In this document: in pieces, positions 6,613 through 14,684 of the stretch | Position numbering within the stretch: the first letter of the stretch is position 1 | How the letters are laid out: each line of letters opens with the position of its first letter | The notes under the pieces: generated by a model | The model's input: only the letters and a program-made list of their open reading frames with translations | Told to the model about the DNA's origin: nothing | The model's database searches: none | Assembly (NCBI GenBank): GCA_964542765.1 | Contig: CAZIVO010000051.1 | Location: 1-23,765, forward strand | Source of the DNA: CAZIVO01 sp964542765 | Lineage (GTDB): Bacteria > Planctomycetota > UBA1135 > UBA2386 | DNA length: 23,765 bases | Direction: 5' to 3' | Made by a program: the position numbers and the translations under genes

Positions 6613-8631
6613 TCAGTTGTCGTTGGAGTTGATCTGGATGTTCAACTGATACTTGGCGTGTCCCGTGGAGAGGGTGAACTCTTGCTTGGTCTTGGCGAAA
6701 TCCGCGATTTGCAGTAGCGGGTTCTCGAGCGTTTGCCTGGCTGCCATGGCCTGGTAACGGCCGGGGGGGATCCGTTTGCTGAAAATGAATTGCCCCTCGT
6801 TGTCGGTGATGGCCTCCGCATTGAAGCCGTTGGTCGGCATCTGCAGATCTGGATTGTGCGCAGAGCTGACGGTGACCTTGACCTGCGCCGCGGGCTTGCC
6901 GTCGACACGGACGATTCCGCTGATCACGGTACCGCGTTGCATGACAAGCGTCGGGATTGTGGTTGTCTGGCCGATTTGGATGGCGTGACCCTTCTTGAAG
7001 ACATCGTAGTAGTCCGCATGTGCGAACTTCAGCTGGTAGGTTCCAGGGTTGAGCAGGGTGAAGCGGTAGGCTCCTTGCGCGTCTGTCTTGCCCGAAGTTC
7101 TCGTCACCTTGAAGGGGATGATGCCCGCAAACATCTTGGTGAAAGGGTTCTCATCCAGATGGTTGGGCAAGGTCACCACCGTTACTCCCGGCAGTGGTTT
7201 GCCGCTTCGGTCCATGACGATGCCCTCGATGGTGCCACCTTCGTTCATGGTGACTTCGACGAGGGGCTCGTCGCCACCGATGGTGACGGAGAAGGGAGCC
7301 GAGAAGGACTTTGCATACCCCTTGGCATTCACCTGGAAGACATAGGAGCCAGGATCGATTCCTTCGACCAGGGTGACACCGTCCCGATCCGGTCGCGCTT
7401 GTCGAGGCGGAATGTCCGTCTGCCCGTACTGCTCCTGATTCTCGAAGTAGCTCTTGAGAGTCAGGGTGTAGCTTCGCAGCAGAGCCCCGTTGCGTCCTGA
7501 TACCCGGATCCGAGCACCCCCTTGGCTTTCGAGGACGAGTTCGAGGTTGGTCTGGCCCGCCGGGACTGGTCGTTCCTCCTTACGGACGTAGCCAGGGGCC
7601 ACCGCACTCATCAGATAGGGGCCTTCCACGAGGCCGATGATCGAGAAGTTTCCCTGGCGATCGGAGCGTGTTTGCCCGGTGGCCGGGGTCTTGCTGCTGA
7701 TGGCGCTGGCTTCGACCTTTGCGTTTGCCACCGGGGCACCGTCCGCATCGATGACGACGCCGGCGATCGCCAGTCCCTTGGGCAGTTCGAAGTTGATGAT
7801 GTTCTCGCTGCCCTCAGCGATGGCAGTATTGACCTTTTCGATACGTGCGTAGCCAGGTGCTACAGCCGAGATGCTGACGATTCCTGAGGGGGCATTTTCG
7901 ACTCGAAAGTAACCGGTGTGATCGACCTTCGCACTGAGGCCATACTCACGACCGGGTGTAGGACTGATTTCGGGGAAGCCCGTGTTGCTTTTGAGTTGGA
8001 CTACGGCATTCGGCACTGGCAGACCGGTGCTTCCTTCGATGGTGACATGGCCGGCGACCATCATCCCTCTTTGCATCTGGATGCGGCCGGCGTTGTACCA
8101 CTGCTTGGGCTGAATGAGAAGTCCTGGGATCTTGCTCTCGACGAAGCGGTCGCTGATGACGCGAAGTTCCAAGGTCTTGTCCGGGTCCGGTGTGCGCAGA
8201 CCAAGCGCGAACTCACCATTGCGATCGGTGGTGCCGGTGGCGATGGGAGGGATGATCACACCTTGGTTGGCTTGTTTGAGCATCCGGAAGAGGTTGGTGT
8301 GGCTTGCTTCCATCAGGAACACGGGGGTTCCGGCAATCGGCTTGCCCGCCGGATCGACCACAACTCCTTCCACTCCTTGTGGAAGATCTGAGCCCGCATC
8401 GTTGTGCTTCAATGCGACCCGCTCGGGAGTCGGTTTCTGTTTGGATTGTGACGAAATCTCTGTGGGTTGATTGTCAGGCGATGTCGTGGGATCGGTTGAG
8501 GTCGGGGTTTCCGGACCCGACATGCCGGGCAGTTGATCGAGAGGATCGTTGCCTCCACCGGTAGCAAAGAAATACCCTCCCGTGGCGACGAGAGCGATCA
8601 GGACGATGAGCAGGAGAGTTTTGGTGTTCAT
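6613..8631 (-). CDS. Membrane-anchored protein with carboxypeptidase-regulatory-like repeats
   Basis: A 672-residue protein with one N-terminal hydrophobic helix (about residues 5-23, uncleaved anchor or signal peptide), then a Pro/Ser/Thr-rich linker to about residue 75, then a series of beta-sandwich modules of the carboxypeptidase regulatory-like (CarboxypepD_reg/Cna-B-like) type. Each module begins with a G-x-V-x-D-x-x-G-x-P-x-x-x-A-x-V pattern and ends with a D-x-x-G-x-F...P-G-x-Y pattern. Clear copies lie at about 87-160, 190-265, 286-350, 467-545 and 567-630, and a weaker one lies around 375-445. No catalytic motif, lipobox or cell-wall sorting signal was seen. The protein is probably displayed in the periplasm or at the cell surface as a structural or binding scaffold. 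The gene lies 179 bases downstream of a shorter protein of the same design. Confidence 0.8.
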   Translation of the reverse strand: MNTKTLLLIVLIALVATGGYFFATGGGNDPLDQLPGMSGPETPTSTDPTTSPDNQPTEISSQSKQKPTPERVALKHNDAGSDLPQGVEGVVVDPAGKPIAGTPVFLMEASHTNLFRMLKQANQGVIIPPIATGTTDRNGEFALGLRTPDPDKTLELRVISDRFVESKIPGLLIQPKQWYNAGRIQMQRGMMVAGHVTIEGSTGLPVPNAVVQLKSNTGFPEISPTPGREYGLSAKVDHTGYFRVENAPSGIVSISAVAPGYARIEKVNTAIAEGSENIINFELPKGLAIAGVVIDADGAPVANAKVEASAISSKTPATGQTRSDRQGNFSIIGLVEGPYLMSAVAPGYVRKEERPVPAGQTNLELVLESQGGARIRVSGRNGALLRSYTLTLKSYFENQEQYGQTDIPPRQARPDRDGVTLVEGIDPGSYVFQVNAKGYAKSFSAPFSVTIGGDEPLVEVTMNEGGTIEGIVMDRSGKPLPGVTVVTLPNHLDENPFTKMFAGIIPFKVTRTSGKTDAQGAYRFTLLNPGTYQLKFAHADYYDVFKKGHAIQIGQTTTIPTLVMQRGTVISGIVRVDGKPAAQVKVTVSSAHNPDLQMPTNGFNAEAITDNEGQFIFSKRIPPGRYQAMAARQTLENPLLQIADFAKTKQEFTLSTGHAKYQLNIQINSNDN

Positions 8632-8810
8632 TGCAGGAGATTGAGTTTTGGACTCGATTCAGCCGTGTTTGAGTGAGCTATTTTGCTCGGTGCTCCTTGG
8701 CGCTTTGTCCGAGTAGGGAGTCTGCTTTGGTTCCCGGAGCGATCAGAAATGGCGTCTGGGATATTTGCCACCTCGTATCTTGTCGGGAAACAGACGGCTC
8801 GGCCTGTGGA

Positions 8811-10166
8811 TTATTCCCGTTTCCGGACCGCAGATCCCGCCTTTCCTCCTACTTCGATCATCAGGGGGGGGCTATCCCTGGGCACGGGAGGGGAACTGGC
8901 GTTGCCCAGGTCCGAAACTACCTCTACCCGGTAAAGCCCTTCAGAAAGGCCGTGCAGGGCGAAGTAGCCCCTCTCGTCGGTGCGGGTGCCGGCAAGCCTG
9001 GAACCGTCACTGAGGATCACGGGGAGGCCTTGACGGGAGAGGGCTCGGACTCGGGCCCCGGCCAGTGGTCGCCCTTTGCAGGTCACGAACCCACAGGGAC
9101 CTGTCCGGGGGAGGATGCGGATGATTCGAGGTTCTGACTCCGGCAGGACGGGGATCGCATCGAATTCCATGATGCCGTGCGAGTGGCTTTCCACGAGGAG
9201 ATGATGGCCGCCCCGTGGGAGACCGGAGAGTTCGAAGGTGCCGTCTTTGGCCGTTTGGCCGACGGTCACGATACCGCTTGCGAGGGTTGTTGTGCGCAGG
9301 CGTGCCCGTCCGATCGGCCGACCCTCTCCGTCGATGATCCGTCCATGCAGAGAGTGGCCGGGGAACATCTGGACACGGATCTCCTGGGTTCGAACCGAAG
9401 AAGGACGGCAGAGAATTTCGCGTTCGGAGGTGATGACTCCGGTTGCCTCGACTCTCAGACTCATGGCGCCATCGGGAATTCCGTGGAAGGTTGCGGTGCC
9501 ATTAGCTTCCGTTCGTGCACGCCAGGAGGATGTGCTCGATGAAACACCGGGCATGGAAGTCTCGCGCCCGATCAAGTCAAGTTCGCATCGCGCTCCTGCA
9601 AGGGGTAGTCCCCCGAACTCGATGTTCACAAGCAACTTTGGACCACGACGCAAGATCAGATCGCCGAGGTTGCGGCGGTCGTTGGGATCGAGGTGAAGGC
9701 CGAAGACTGCCACCGTGGGAGGCCAGTCCGGGTGTGCTAGCTCGATGGTCAAGGGGAGGTTGGCGGGTGCCGTCAAGTGGAACTTGCCATCGGCTGTGGT
9801 TTGTGCCGAGCGAACTCGGGCATGTCCCTGGACTCGCACACCGATGGTGCAATTTGCGATTGGCGTGATGTTCGCATCGACGATTCGGCCTTCGATGTGG
9901 CTGATAGGTGTGCTGGAAATTTCCTCGCTGGCGGGCCTTCGGCCGGAGGTAACCGGTCCGGGATGGTCAGGGATCGAAGGGGTGTCTGGATCTTCGAGGT
10001 TGGGCAGCGCCGGCGCTGGTTTGGCATCATCGTATTTGGGCGACAGACCTTGATCGATCAGCAGCCATGCTGCGAGGACTGCGGCCGCTATCCATGCCGC
10101 CAGATATGCTCGACTGGGGCTTCCGGATGGTTTTCTCGGATCGGAATGTTTACTTGCTCTGATCAA
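8811..10166 (-). CDS. Membrane-anchored protein with carboxypeptidase-regulatory-like repeats (shorter)
   Basis: A 451-residue protein with a short basic N-terminus, one membrane helix (about residues 20-37), a Pro/Asp-rich linker to about residue 85, and about four beta-sandwich modules of the carboxypeptidase regulatory-like type at roughly 88-172, 176-265, 268-350 and 354-440. Typical module edges are GRIVDANITPIANCTI and GRIIDGEGRPIGRARL. Several modules carry single cysteines (106, 194, 253, 358, 363), unlike the longer neighbour. The start is least certain: the only suitable codon before the anchor is TTG at 10164-10166, there is no strong ribosome site, and the frame stays open back to a stop at 10236-10238. 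The gene precedes the longer relative on the same strand and is divergent from fhs. An extracytoplasmic location is inferred; function is unknown. Confidence 0.72.
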   Translation of the reverse strand: MIRASKHSDPRKPSGSPSRAYLAAWIAAAVLAAWLLIDQGLSPKYDDAKPAPALPNLEDPDTPSIPDHPGPVTSGRRPASEEISSTPISHIEGRIVDANITPIANCTIGVRVQGHARVRSAQTTADGKFHLTAPANLPLTIELAHPDWPPTVAVFGLHLDPNDRRNLGDLILRRGPKLLVNIEFGGLPLAGARCELDLIGRETSMPGVSSSTSSWRARTEANGTATFHGIPDGAMSLRVEATGVITSEREILCRPSSVRTQEIRVQMFPGHSLHGRIIDGEGRPIGRARLRTTTLASGIVTVGQTAKDGTFELSGLPRGGHHLLVESHSHGIMEFDAIPVLPESEPRIIRILPRTGPCGFVTCKGRPLAGARVRALSRQGLPVILSDGSRLAGTRTDERGYFALHGLSEGLYRVEVVSDLGNASSPPVPRDSPPLMIEVGGKAGSAVRKRE

Positions 10167-10255
10167 AGCTTTGGTTCGACTGGATTGTCGGCACGGCCAC
10201 AGTATCGTTTCCGGCCCATTTCTCCGACCGAACGGTCAACAACCGTCTGCAAGAT

Positions 10256-11959
10256 ATGAGCAAAGCGCTGAATGACCTCGAGATTGCGCGCACCGCGAAG
10301 TTGCGCCCTCTCGAAGATGTCGCTCGGACCCTGGATCTTCTGCCCGAGGATCTGGAGATGTACGGACGGACCAAGGCCAAGGTTGATCTCGGGGTCCTGG
10401 ATCGGCCGACTGGCCGGACGCCGGGTAAGTACGTTCTCGTGACAGCGATCACGCCGACTCCCCTGGGGGAAGGCAAGACCTTGCATGCGGTCGGCCTTTC
10501 GATGTCGCTCAATCGCATTGGGAAAAAATCGGTTTGCACGATCCGGCAACCGTCGATGGGCCCTGTCTTCGGAATCAAGGGCGGTGCTGCGGGTGGTGGC
10601 TATTGCCAGGTCATCCCGCCCGAAGAGTTCAACCTTCATCTCACCGGCGACTTTCATGCCGTGACGGCAGCGAACAACTTGCTGGCGGCATTTCTCGACA
10701 CCTCGTTGATTTTCGATAACCCGCATGACATCGATCCCGAGAGTATCACCTGGCGAAGGGTCATGGACATGAATGATCGCGCCCTTCGAGATATCGAGAT
10801 CGGTCTCGGTGGCTCGATGAATGGCGTGCCGAGAAGGACTGGTTTCGATATCACTGCGGCCAGCGAAGTCATGGCGGCCCTGGGTCTTTCGGAAGATCTC
10901 AAGAATCTGAGGCGGCGCCTATCCAGGATCGTTGTGGGCAGCGATTCAATCGGTAAGCCGGTGACGGCCGGGACGCTGCGTGCCGCAGGCGCAATGGCAG
11001 CGCTCTTGAAGGACGCCATCAAGCCCACCTTGATGCAGACGTTGGAAGGTACGCCGGCCCTGATTCATACGGGTCCGTTTGCGAATATCGCGCATGGCAA
11101 CTCGTCGATCGTTGCCGATCGTATAGGCCTCCGCTCGACGGATTTTGTGGTTACCGAGGCGGGCTTTGGCGCGGACATGGGTGCCGAGAAGTTCTTCAAC
11201 ATCAAGTGCCGGATTGCTGGTTTCCGTCCCGATGTTGCCGTGCTGGTGGCCACCGTGCGTGCGCTGAAAATGCACTCGGGAAGATTCCATGTGGTGGGTG
11301 GCAAGCCATTGCCGCCGGAGATGTTGCGAGAAGATCTCGATGCCGTCCGTGCTGGTTTGGTGAATCTCGAGAAGCAGATCGAAAATGTGCGACTGCACGG
11401 AGTACCAGTGGTTGTTGCGATCAATCATTTTCCAACGGACACGGCTGCCGAGACCGAACTGGTTCGCGAGGCAGCCTTGGCGGCGGGTGCGCAGGCAGCG
11501 GAAGTCACGAAGTTCTTCACGGATGGGGGTGCGGGTGGTGAGGAGCTGGCGAATGCGGTGGCCGAAGCGGCCGACAGTGAGTCGGACTTCCAACTCCTCT
11601 ATCCAGACGATATGCGGCTCAGCGAGAAGATCGAAACGATTGCCACGAAGATCTACGGTGCCCGTAGCGTCGAGTATTCAGACCTTGCTCGAGATCAACT
11701 CAGTCGATACGAGGAACTCGGTTGGGGGACCTTGCCGATCTGCATGGCAAAGACGCAGTATTCCCTGTCCCACGATCCCAAGATGAAGGGCCGCCCATCG
11801 GATTTCATCTTCCCGATCCAGGAGGTGCGTGTTTCGGCTGGAGCAGGTTTCGTGTACCCGCTGGCCGGGAAGATCATGACCATGCCCGGCCTTGGCCGCA
11901 GGCCGGGCGGGATGCAGATCGACCTCGATGAAGATGATCAGATCGTTGGTATGTTCTGA
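10256..11959 (+). CDS. fhs: Formate-tetrahydrofolate ligase
   Basis: A cytoplasmic enzyme that joins formate to tetrahydrofolate using ATP, giving 10-formyl-THF for purine synthesis, initiator-tRNA formylation or serine/glycine-linked one-carbon flow. The 567-residue length is close to the family norm. Landmarks are the nucleotide loop ITPTPLGEGKT (about 65-75), RQPSMGPVFGIKGGAAGGGY, the folate-region FNLHLTGDFHA, TEAGFGADMGAEKF, and the C-terminal MTMPGLGRRPG. The ATG at 10256 gives the expected N-terminus. The ribosome site is weak (AAG a few bases upstream). The gene is divergent from the anchored repeat protein (89 bases between starts) and convergent with transketolase (22 bases between stops). 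The partner folate genes (folD, glyA) are not in this window. Confidence 0.96.
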   Translation: MSKALNDLEIARTAKLRPLEDVARTLDLLPEDLEMYGRTKAKVDLGVLDRPTGRTPGKYVLVTAITPTPLGEGKTLHAVGLSMSLNRIGKKSVCTIRQPSMGPVFGIKGGAAGGGYCQVIPPEEFNLHLTGDFHAVTAANNLLAAFLDTSLIFDNPHDIDPESITWRRVMDMNDRALRDIEIGLGGSMNGVPRRTGFDITAASEVMAALGLSEDLKNLRRRLSRIVVGSDSIGKPVTAGTLRAAGAMAALLKDAIKPTLMQTLEGTPALIHTGPFANIAHGNSSIVADRIGLRSTDFVVTEAGFGADMGAEKFFNIKCRIAGFRPDVAVLVATVRALKMHSGRFHVVGGKPLPPEMLREDLDAVRAGLVNLEKQIENVRLHGVPVVVAINHFPTDTAAETELVREAALAAGAQAAEVTKFFTDGGAGGEELANAVAEAADSESDFQLLYPDDMRLSEKIETIATKIYGARSVEYSDLARDQLSRYEELGWGTLPICMAKTQYSLSHDPKMKGRPSDFIFPIQEVRVSAGAGFVYPLAGKIMTMPGLGRRPGGMQIDLDEDDQIVGMF

Positions 11960-11981
11960 GGCCCTCAAGGGCGCAAGAACA

Positions 11982-13991
11982 TCACGATGTTATCGGAGCA
12001 GCGCTGGTCAGAGCGGCCTCGATCTTCTTTGTCAGGCGTTCGGCTGTGAACCCATACTCCCGGGTGAGCACGTCTGCCGGAGCGCTTGCGCCGAAGGTCG
12101 AGACGCCAAGGACGTTATCGAGATTGCCGGTGAACTGGCACCAGGGCTCCGGTCGGCCCATTTCGACAGCAATGGTCGGTATGTGTGCCGGAAGAAGCGA
12201 CTGCTGATATGCGGCATCCTGCGAGAGGAACAGCTCCACGCAAGGCATGCTGACCACGCGCAGCACGATGCCGTTCGTTGCCATCAATTTTGCGGTAGCG
12301 AGAGCCAGTGAAACCTCGGCGCCGGTCGCGATGATCACTGCTTGTGGCGACGCTGAGGGTTCCAGAAGGGCGTACCCTCCGCGGAGCATGTCGGCCGGTT
12401 GAAACCCCTCTGGCCGGTCCAGGACCGGTACGTTTTGACGGGTCAGCGATAGGGCGACGGGGCCATCGTGGCGCTGCAGGAGATGGGTCCAGGCGGCTGC
12501 GGTTTCATGGCCGTCAGCTGGTCGAAACACGTGCAAGTTGGGAATCGACCGCAGTGCCGCAAGATGTTCTATGGGCTGATGTGTCGGGCCGTCTTCGCCA
12601 ACCATCAAGCTGTCGTGGGTATAGACGAAACCGGCTCGGATACCCATCAGAGCTGCCAGTCTCACCGCCGGCCGCATGTAGTCGTGGAACACCATGAAGG
12701 TGCTGGTGATGGGCAGGAATCCACCGTGCAGGGCCATTCCATTCGCGATCGAACCCATGGCGTGTTCGCGCACTCCGAAGTGGATGTTCCGTCCCGCGTA
12801 GTCATTCTTGCGGACGGCGCCGGAACTGTTGATCGTGGTCTTGGTCGACGGTTCGAGGTCGGCGGAGCCGCCGATCAACGAGGGAACGAGTTCGGCAGCT
12901 TGCTGCAGGACCTTGCCGGAGGTGACTCTGGTCGCGGCTGCATCGACGCCCGCGGCCTCGATGAGTTGGTCGAGGCAGGTTTCGGGGATGCGCTGCTCGA
13001 GGAATGCATCGTGGGTCGCCGCTCGCTCAGGATCAGCTTCACGCCACTGCTCTTGGCTTGCCATCCACTCTGTCCGAAGAGTTTCGTTTTCAATGGCGTG
13101 CTCGGCGAAGGTGGATCGCACCTCGTCGGGCACCCAGAATTCTTCGGCGGGCAAACCCAGCGCAACCTTGGTTGCAGCTACTTCATCAGCTCCGAGGGCG
13201 GCGCCGTGCGCAGCGGCGGAGTCGACCTTGTTGGGGCTGCCGTAGCCGATATGAGTGCGGCAGACTACAAGGGTAGGCCTTTCTGATTCATCGGTGGCTT
13301 CCTGCAGCGCTCGCCGGATCTCATGGTGGTCGTGTCCGTCAGCATGAAGGACGCGCCAGCCCATGCTCTCGAATCGTCGGGGGACGTCTTCGGAGAATGC
13401 CAGGTCGGTTTCGCCTGCAATCGTGATGTTGTTGTCGTCGTACAGATAGACGAGGTTGGAAAGTCCGAGGTGGCCGGCTATGGATGCAGATTCTGCGCTG
13501 AGGCCCTCCATCAGATCACCATCGGAAACGATGCCGAACACCCTGGTATCGAAGGTGCTATTGGCGAAGTGAGCGGCTTCCATGCGGGCGGCCAAGGCCA
13601 TACCAACGCCGTTAGCAAAACCCTGGCCGAGCGGGCCGGTGGTCGTTTCGACTCCCGGTGTCACGCCGTATTCAGGATGCCCTGGAGTTTGACTGTGCAA
13701 CTGGCGGAAGTTGCGGAGATCCTCGATCGTCAGGCCGAAGTCTGTGAGGTGGAGCATCGAGTAGAGCAGCATGGAACCATGGCCCGCGGAGAGGACGAAG
13801 CGATCGCGACCGCGCCACTGTGGGTCCTTTGGGCTGTAGCGAAGAAACTCGAGCCAGAGTACGCTCGCCACGTCGGCCATTCCCATCGGCAGTCCGGGAT
13901 GGCCGCAACCGGCTTTCTCGACGGCGTCCATGGACAGGCCGCGAATGGTGTTGGCGGTGAGCCGGAGAAGATCATTGCTGCGTTCGCTCAT
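11982..13991 (-). CDS. tkt: Transketolase
   Basis: A thiamine-diphosphate enzyme of the pentose phosphate pathway that moves two-carbon ketol units between sugar phosphates. It is 669 residues from the ATG at 13989-13991, the usual length. Seen in order: KAGCGHPGLPMGMAD (His31), SAGHGSMLLY (His71), TTTGPLGQG, the cofactor motif SDGDLMEG with NN near residue 187, VREHAMGSIANG with the catalytic Glu, the FMVFHDYMRPAVRLAAL stretch, and THDSLMVGEDGPTHQP. The frame continues upstream to 14108, but that part looks non-coding. The start at 13991 is preceded by AGGGA six bases away and gives a normal N-terminus. A 7-bp hairpin stands in the leader. The gene is downstream of fdx but separated by 345 bases, so it is probably its own transcription unit. 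Confidence 0.95.
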   Translation of the reverse strand: MSERSNDLLRLTANTIRGLSMDAVEKAGCGHPGLPMGMADVASVLWLEFLRYSPKDPQWRGRDRFVLSAGHGSMLLYSMLHLTDFGLTIEDLRNFRQLHSQTPGHPEYGVTPGVETTTGPLGQGFANGVGMALAARMEAAHFANSTFDTRVFGIVSDGDLMEGLSAESASIAGHLGLSNLVYLYDDNNITIAGETDLAFSEDVPRRFESMGWRVLHADGHDHHEIRRALQEATDESERPTLVVCRTHIGYGSPNKVDSAAAHGAALGADEVAATKVALGLPAEEFWVPDEVRSTFAEHAIENETLRTEWMASQEQWREADPERAATHDAFLEQRIPETCLDQLIEAAGVDAAATRVTSGKVLQQAAELVPSLIGGSADLEPSTKTTINSSGAVRKNDYAGRNIHFGVREHAMGSIANGMALHGGFLPITSTFMVFHDYMRPAVRLAALMGIRAGFVYTHDSLMVGEDGPTHQPIEHLAALRSIPNLHVFRPADGHETAAAWTHLLQRHDGPVALSLTRQNVPVLDRPEGFQPADMLRGGYALLEPSASPQAVIIATGAEVSLALATAKLMATNGIVLRVVSMPCVELFLSQDAAYQQSLLPAHIPTIAVEMGRPEPWCQFTGNLDNVLGVSTFGASAPADVLTREYGFTAERLTKKIEAALTSAAPITS

Positions 13992-14003
13992 ATTTCCCTG
14001 CTG

Positions 14004-14023
14004 CCTCCCTGGACCGAGGGAGG
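14004..14023 (-). promoter_or_regulatory. Hairpin in transketolase 5' leader
   Basis: On the minus strand the sequence reads CCTCCCT, a six-base loop CGGTCC, then AGGGAGG: a perfect 7-bp stem ending 12 bases before the tkt start. The 3' arm AGGGAGG looks like a Shine-Dalgarno sequence, although a second AGGGA lies closer to the ATG. The hairpin could hide or present a ribosome-loading site. The pairing is seen directly; the regulatory role is inferred. Confidence 0.4.
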
Positions 14024-14235
14024 TTCCTATCGTTGTAACAACTCGATGCCTTGACTCGGTGCACAGCCTAGCCCACAAAAGCCCCGGCGTCCGTAGCGAC
14101 CAACTCAAATTAGGATCGGTGTCACGGTGATGCTGCGTGGGGTCTCAGCCTCACCCGTTCGAATTCAGGGTCAGGTCGGGTCGTCGCGACCTCTACATCG
14201 AGATTTCTTTGCTGTGATCGGATCGGTCAGTTCGG

Positions 14236-14257
14236 AGAAAAATCCTGCGGAGGCAGG
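14236..14257 (-). terminator. Candidate intrinsic terminator of the isc operon
   Basis: On the minus strand a CCTGC stem, a CTCC loop and a GCAGG stem are followed directly by ATTTTTC. It lies about 80-100 bases after the fdx stop, where the isc transcript should end. The stem is only 5 bp, so this is a modest candidate. Confidence 0.38.
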
Positions 14258-14336
14258 CTCTCTGTAGCTGTTCGGGCTGATGAGCATCGTGGCAGTGGCA
14301 GGCTCCGGAAGCTCCGCCAGGAAGGCCAGAGTTGGC

Positions 14337-14684
14337 CTAGTGCCCCTCTTTGATCAGGTTCGTGTTCCATTTTGGGATCCGGATCTCCAGGACGCCGCCC
14401 TCCGGTAAACGTTCGATGCGGGTCTGGCATCCCAGCCGACTTGTCAGATCAACATCGCGGGCCTCGTCGAGTTGGTCCTCTTCGTCTTCGCTTGTTTCGT
14501 TCAGTGCTTTGGCCCCGTCGAGGACCTTGATGTGGCAGGTCGAGCATGCGCAGGCTCCTCCACACGCATGATCGAGATCGACACCATGGGCATGAGCAAC
14601 ATCGAGGATGCAATCGCCGATCGCCGCCGCGATGTCGCCGACATCGGGATGATCGAGGAACCGTATGGTGACCTTTTCGCTCAT
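14337..14684 (-). CDS. fdx: ISC-type [2Fe-2S] ferredoxin
   Basis: A 115-residue soluble electron carrier, the last gene of the isc operon, which supplies electrons for cluster assembly on IscU. The vertebrate-type/ISC cluster motif is clear: CGGACACSTC (Cys41, Cys47, Cys50) and a fourth ligand Cys86 in LGCQTRI. Cys45 is an extra cysteine inside the loop. An acidic patch ETSEDEEDQLDEARD follows, as is usual for partner docking. The C-terminal PKWNTNLIKEGH is also family-like. The start ATG overlaps the hscA stop as ATGA (14681-14684), which indicates coupled translation. No ferredoxin reductase gene and no iscX follow it; a 345-base gap to tkt comes next. Confidence 0.94.
   Translation of the reverse strand: MSEKVTIRFLDHPDVGDIAAAIGDCILDVAHAHGVDLDHACGGACACSTCHIKVLDGAKALNETSEDEEDQLDEARDVDLTSRLGCQTRIERLPEGGVLEIRIPKWNTNLIKEGH

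Larger units (their letters stand above)
13992..14336. other. Intergenic region between fdx and tkt
   Basis: A 345-base stretch without a convincing gene. On the minus strand it holds, in order, the fdx 3' end with a candidate terminator (14236-14257), a GC-rich inverted-repeat cluster (14173-14192, AGGTCG...CGACCT with an inner GGTCG/CGACC pair), a short near-palindrome GTTGTAACAAC (14032-14042), and the tkt leader hairpin (14004-14023). The tkt promoter must lie here, but no convincing -35/-10 pair could be named by eye. Confidence 0.6.

Noticed and set aside
11961..11972. GCCC-TCAA-GGGC hairpin between fhs and tkt stops as a bidirectional terminator
   Set aside because: The stem is only four pairs and neither side has a T-run.
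13489..13540. SDG instead of GDG in the transketolase cofactor motif as a sign of lost activity
   Set aside because: SDGDLMEG is, as far as I know, a common variant in functional transketolases, and all other active-site motifs are present.
13992..14108. Longer transketolase N-terminus starting at 14108
   Set aside because: The extra 39 residues are not transketolase-like and cover the leader hairpin; the ATG at 13991 gives the normal protein.
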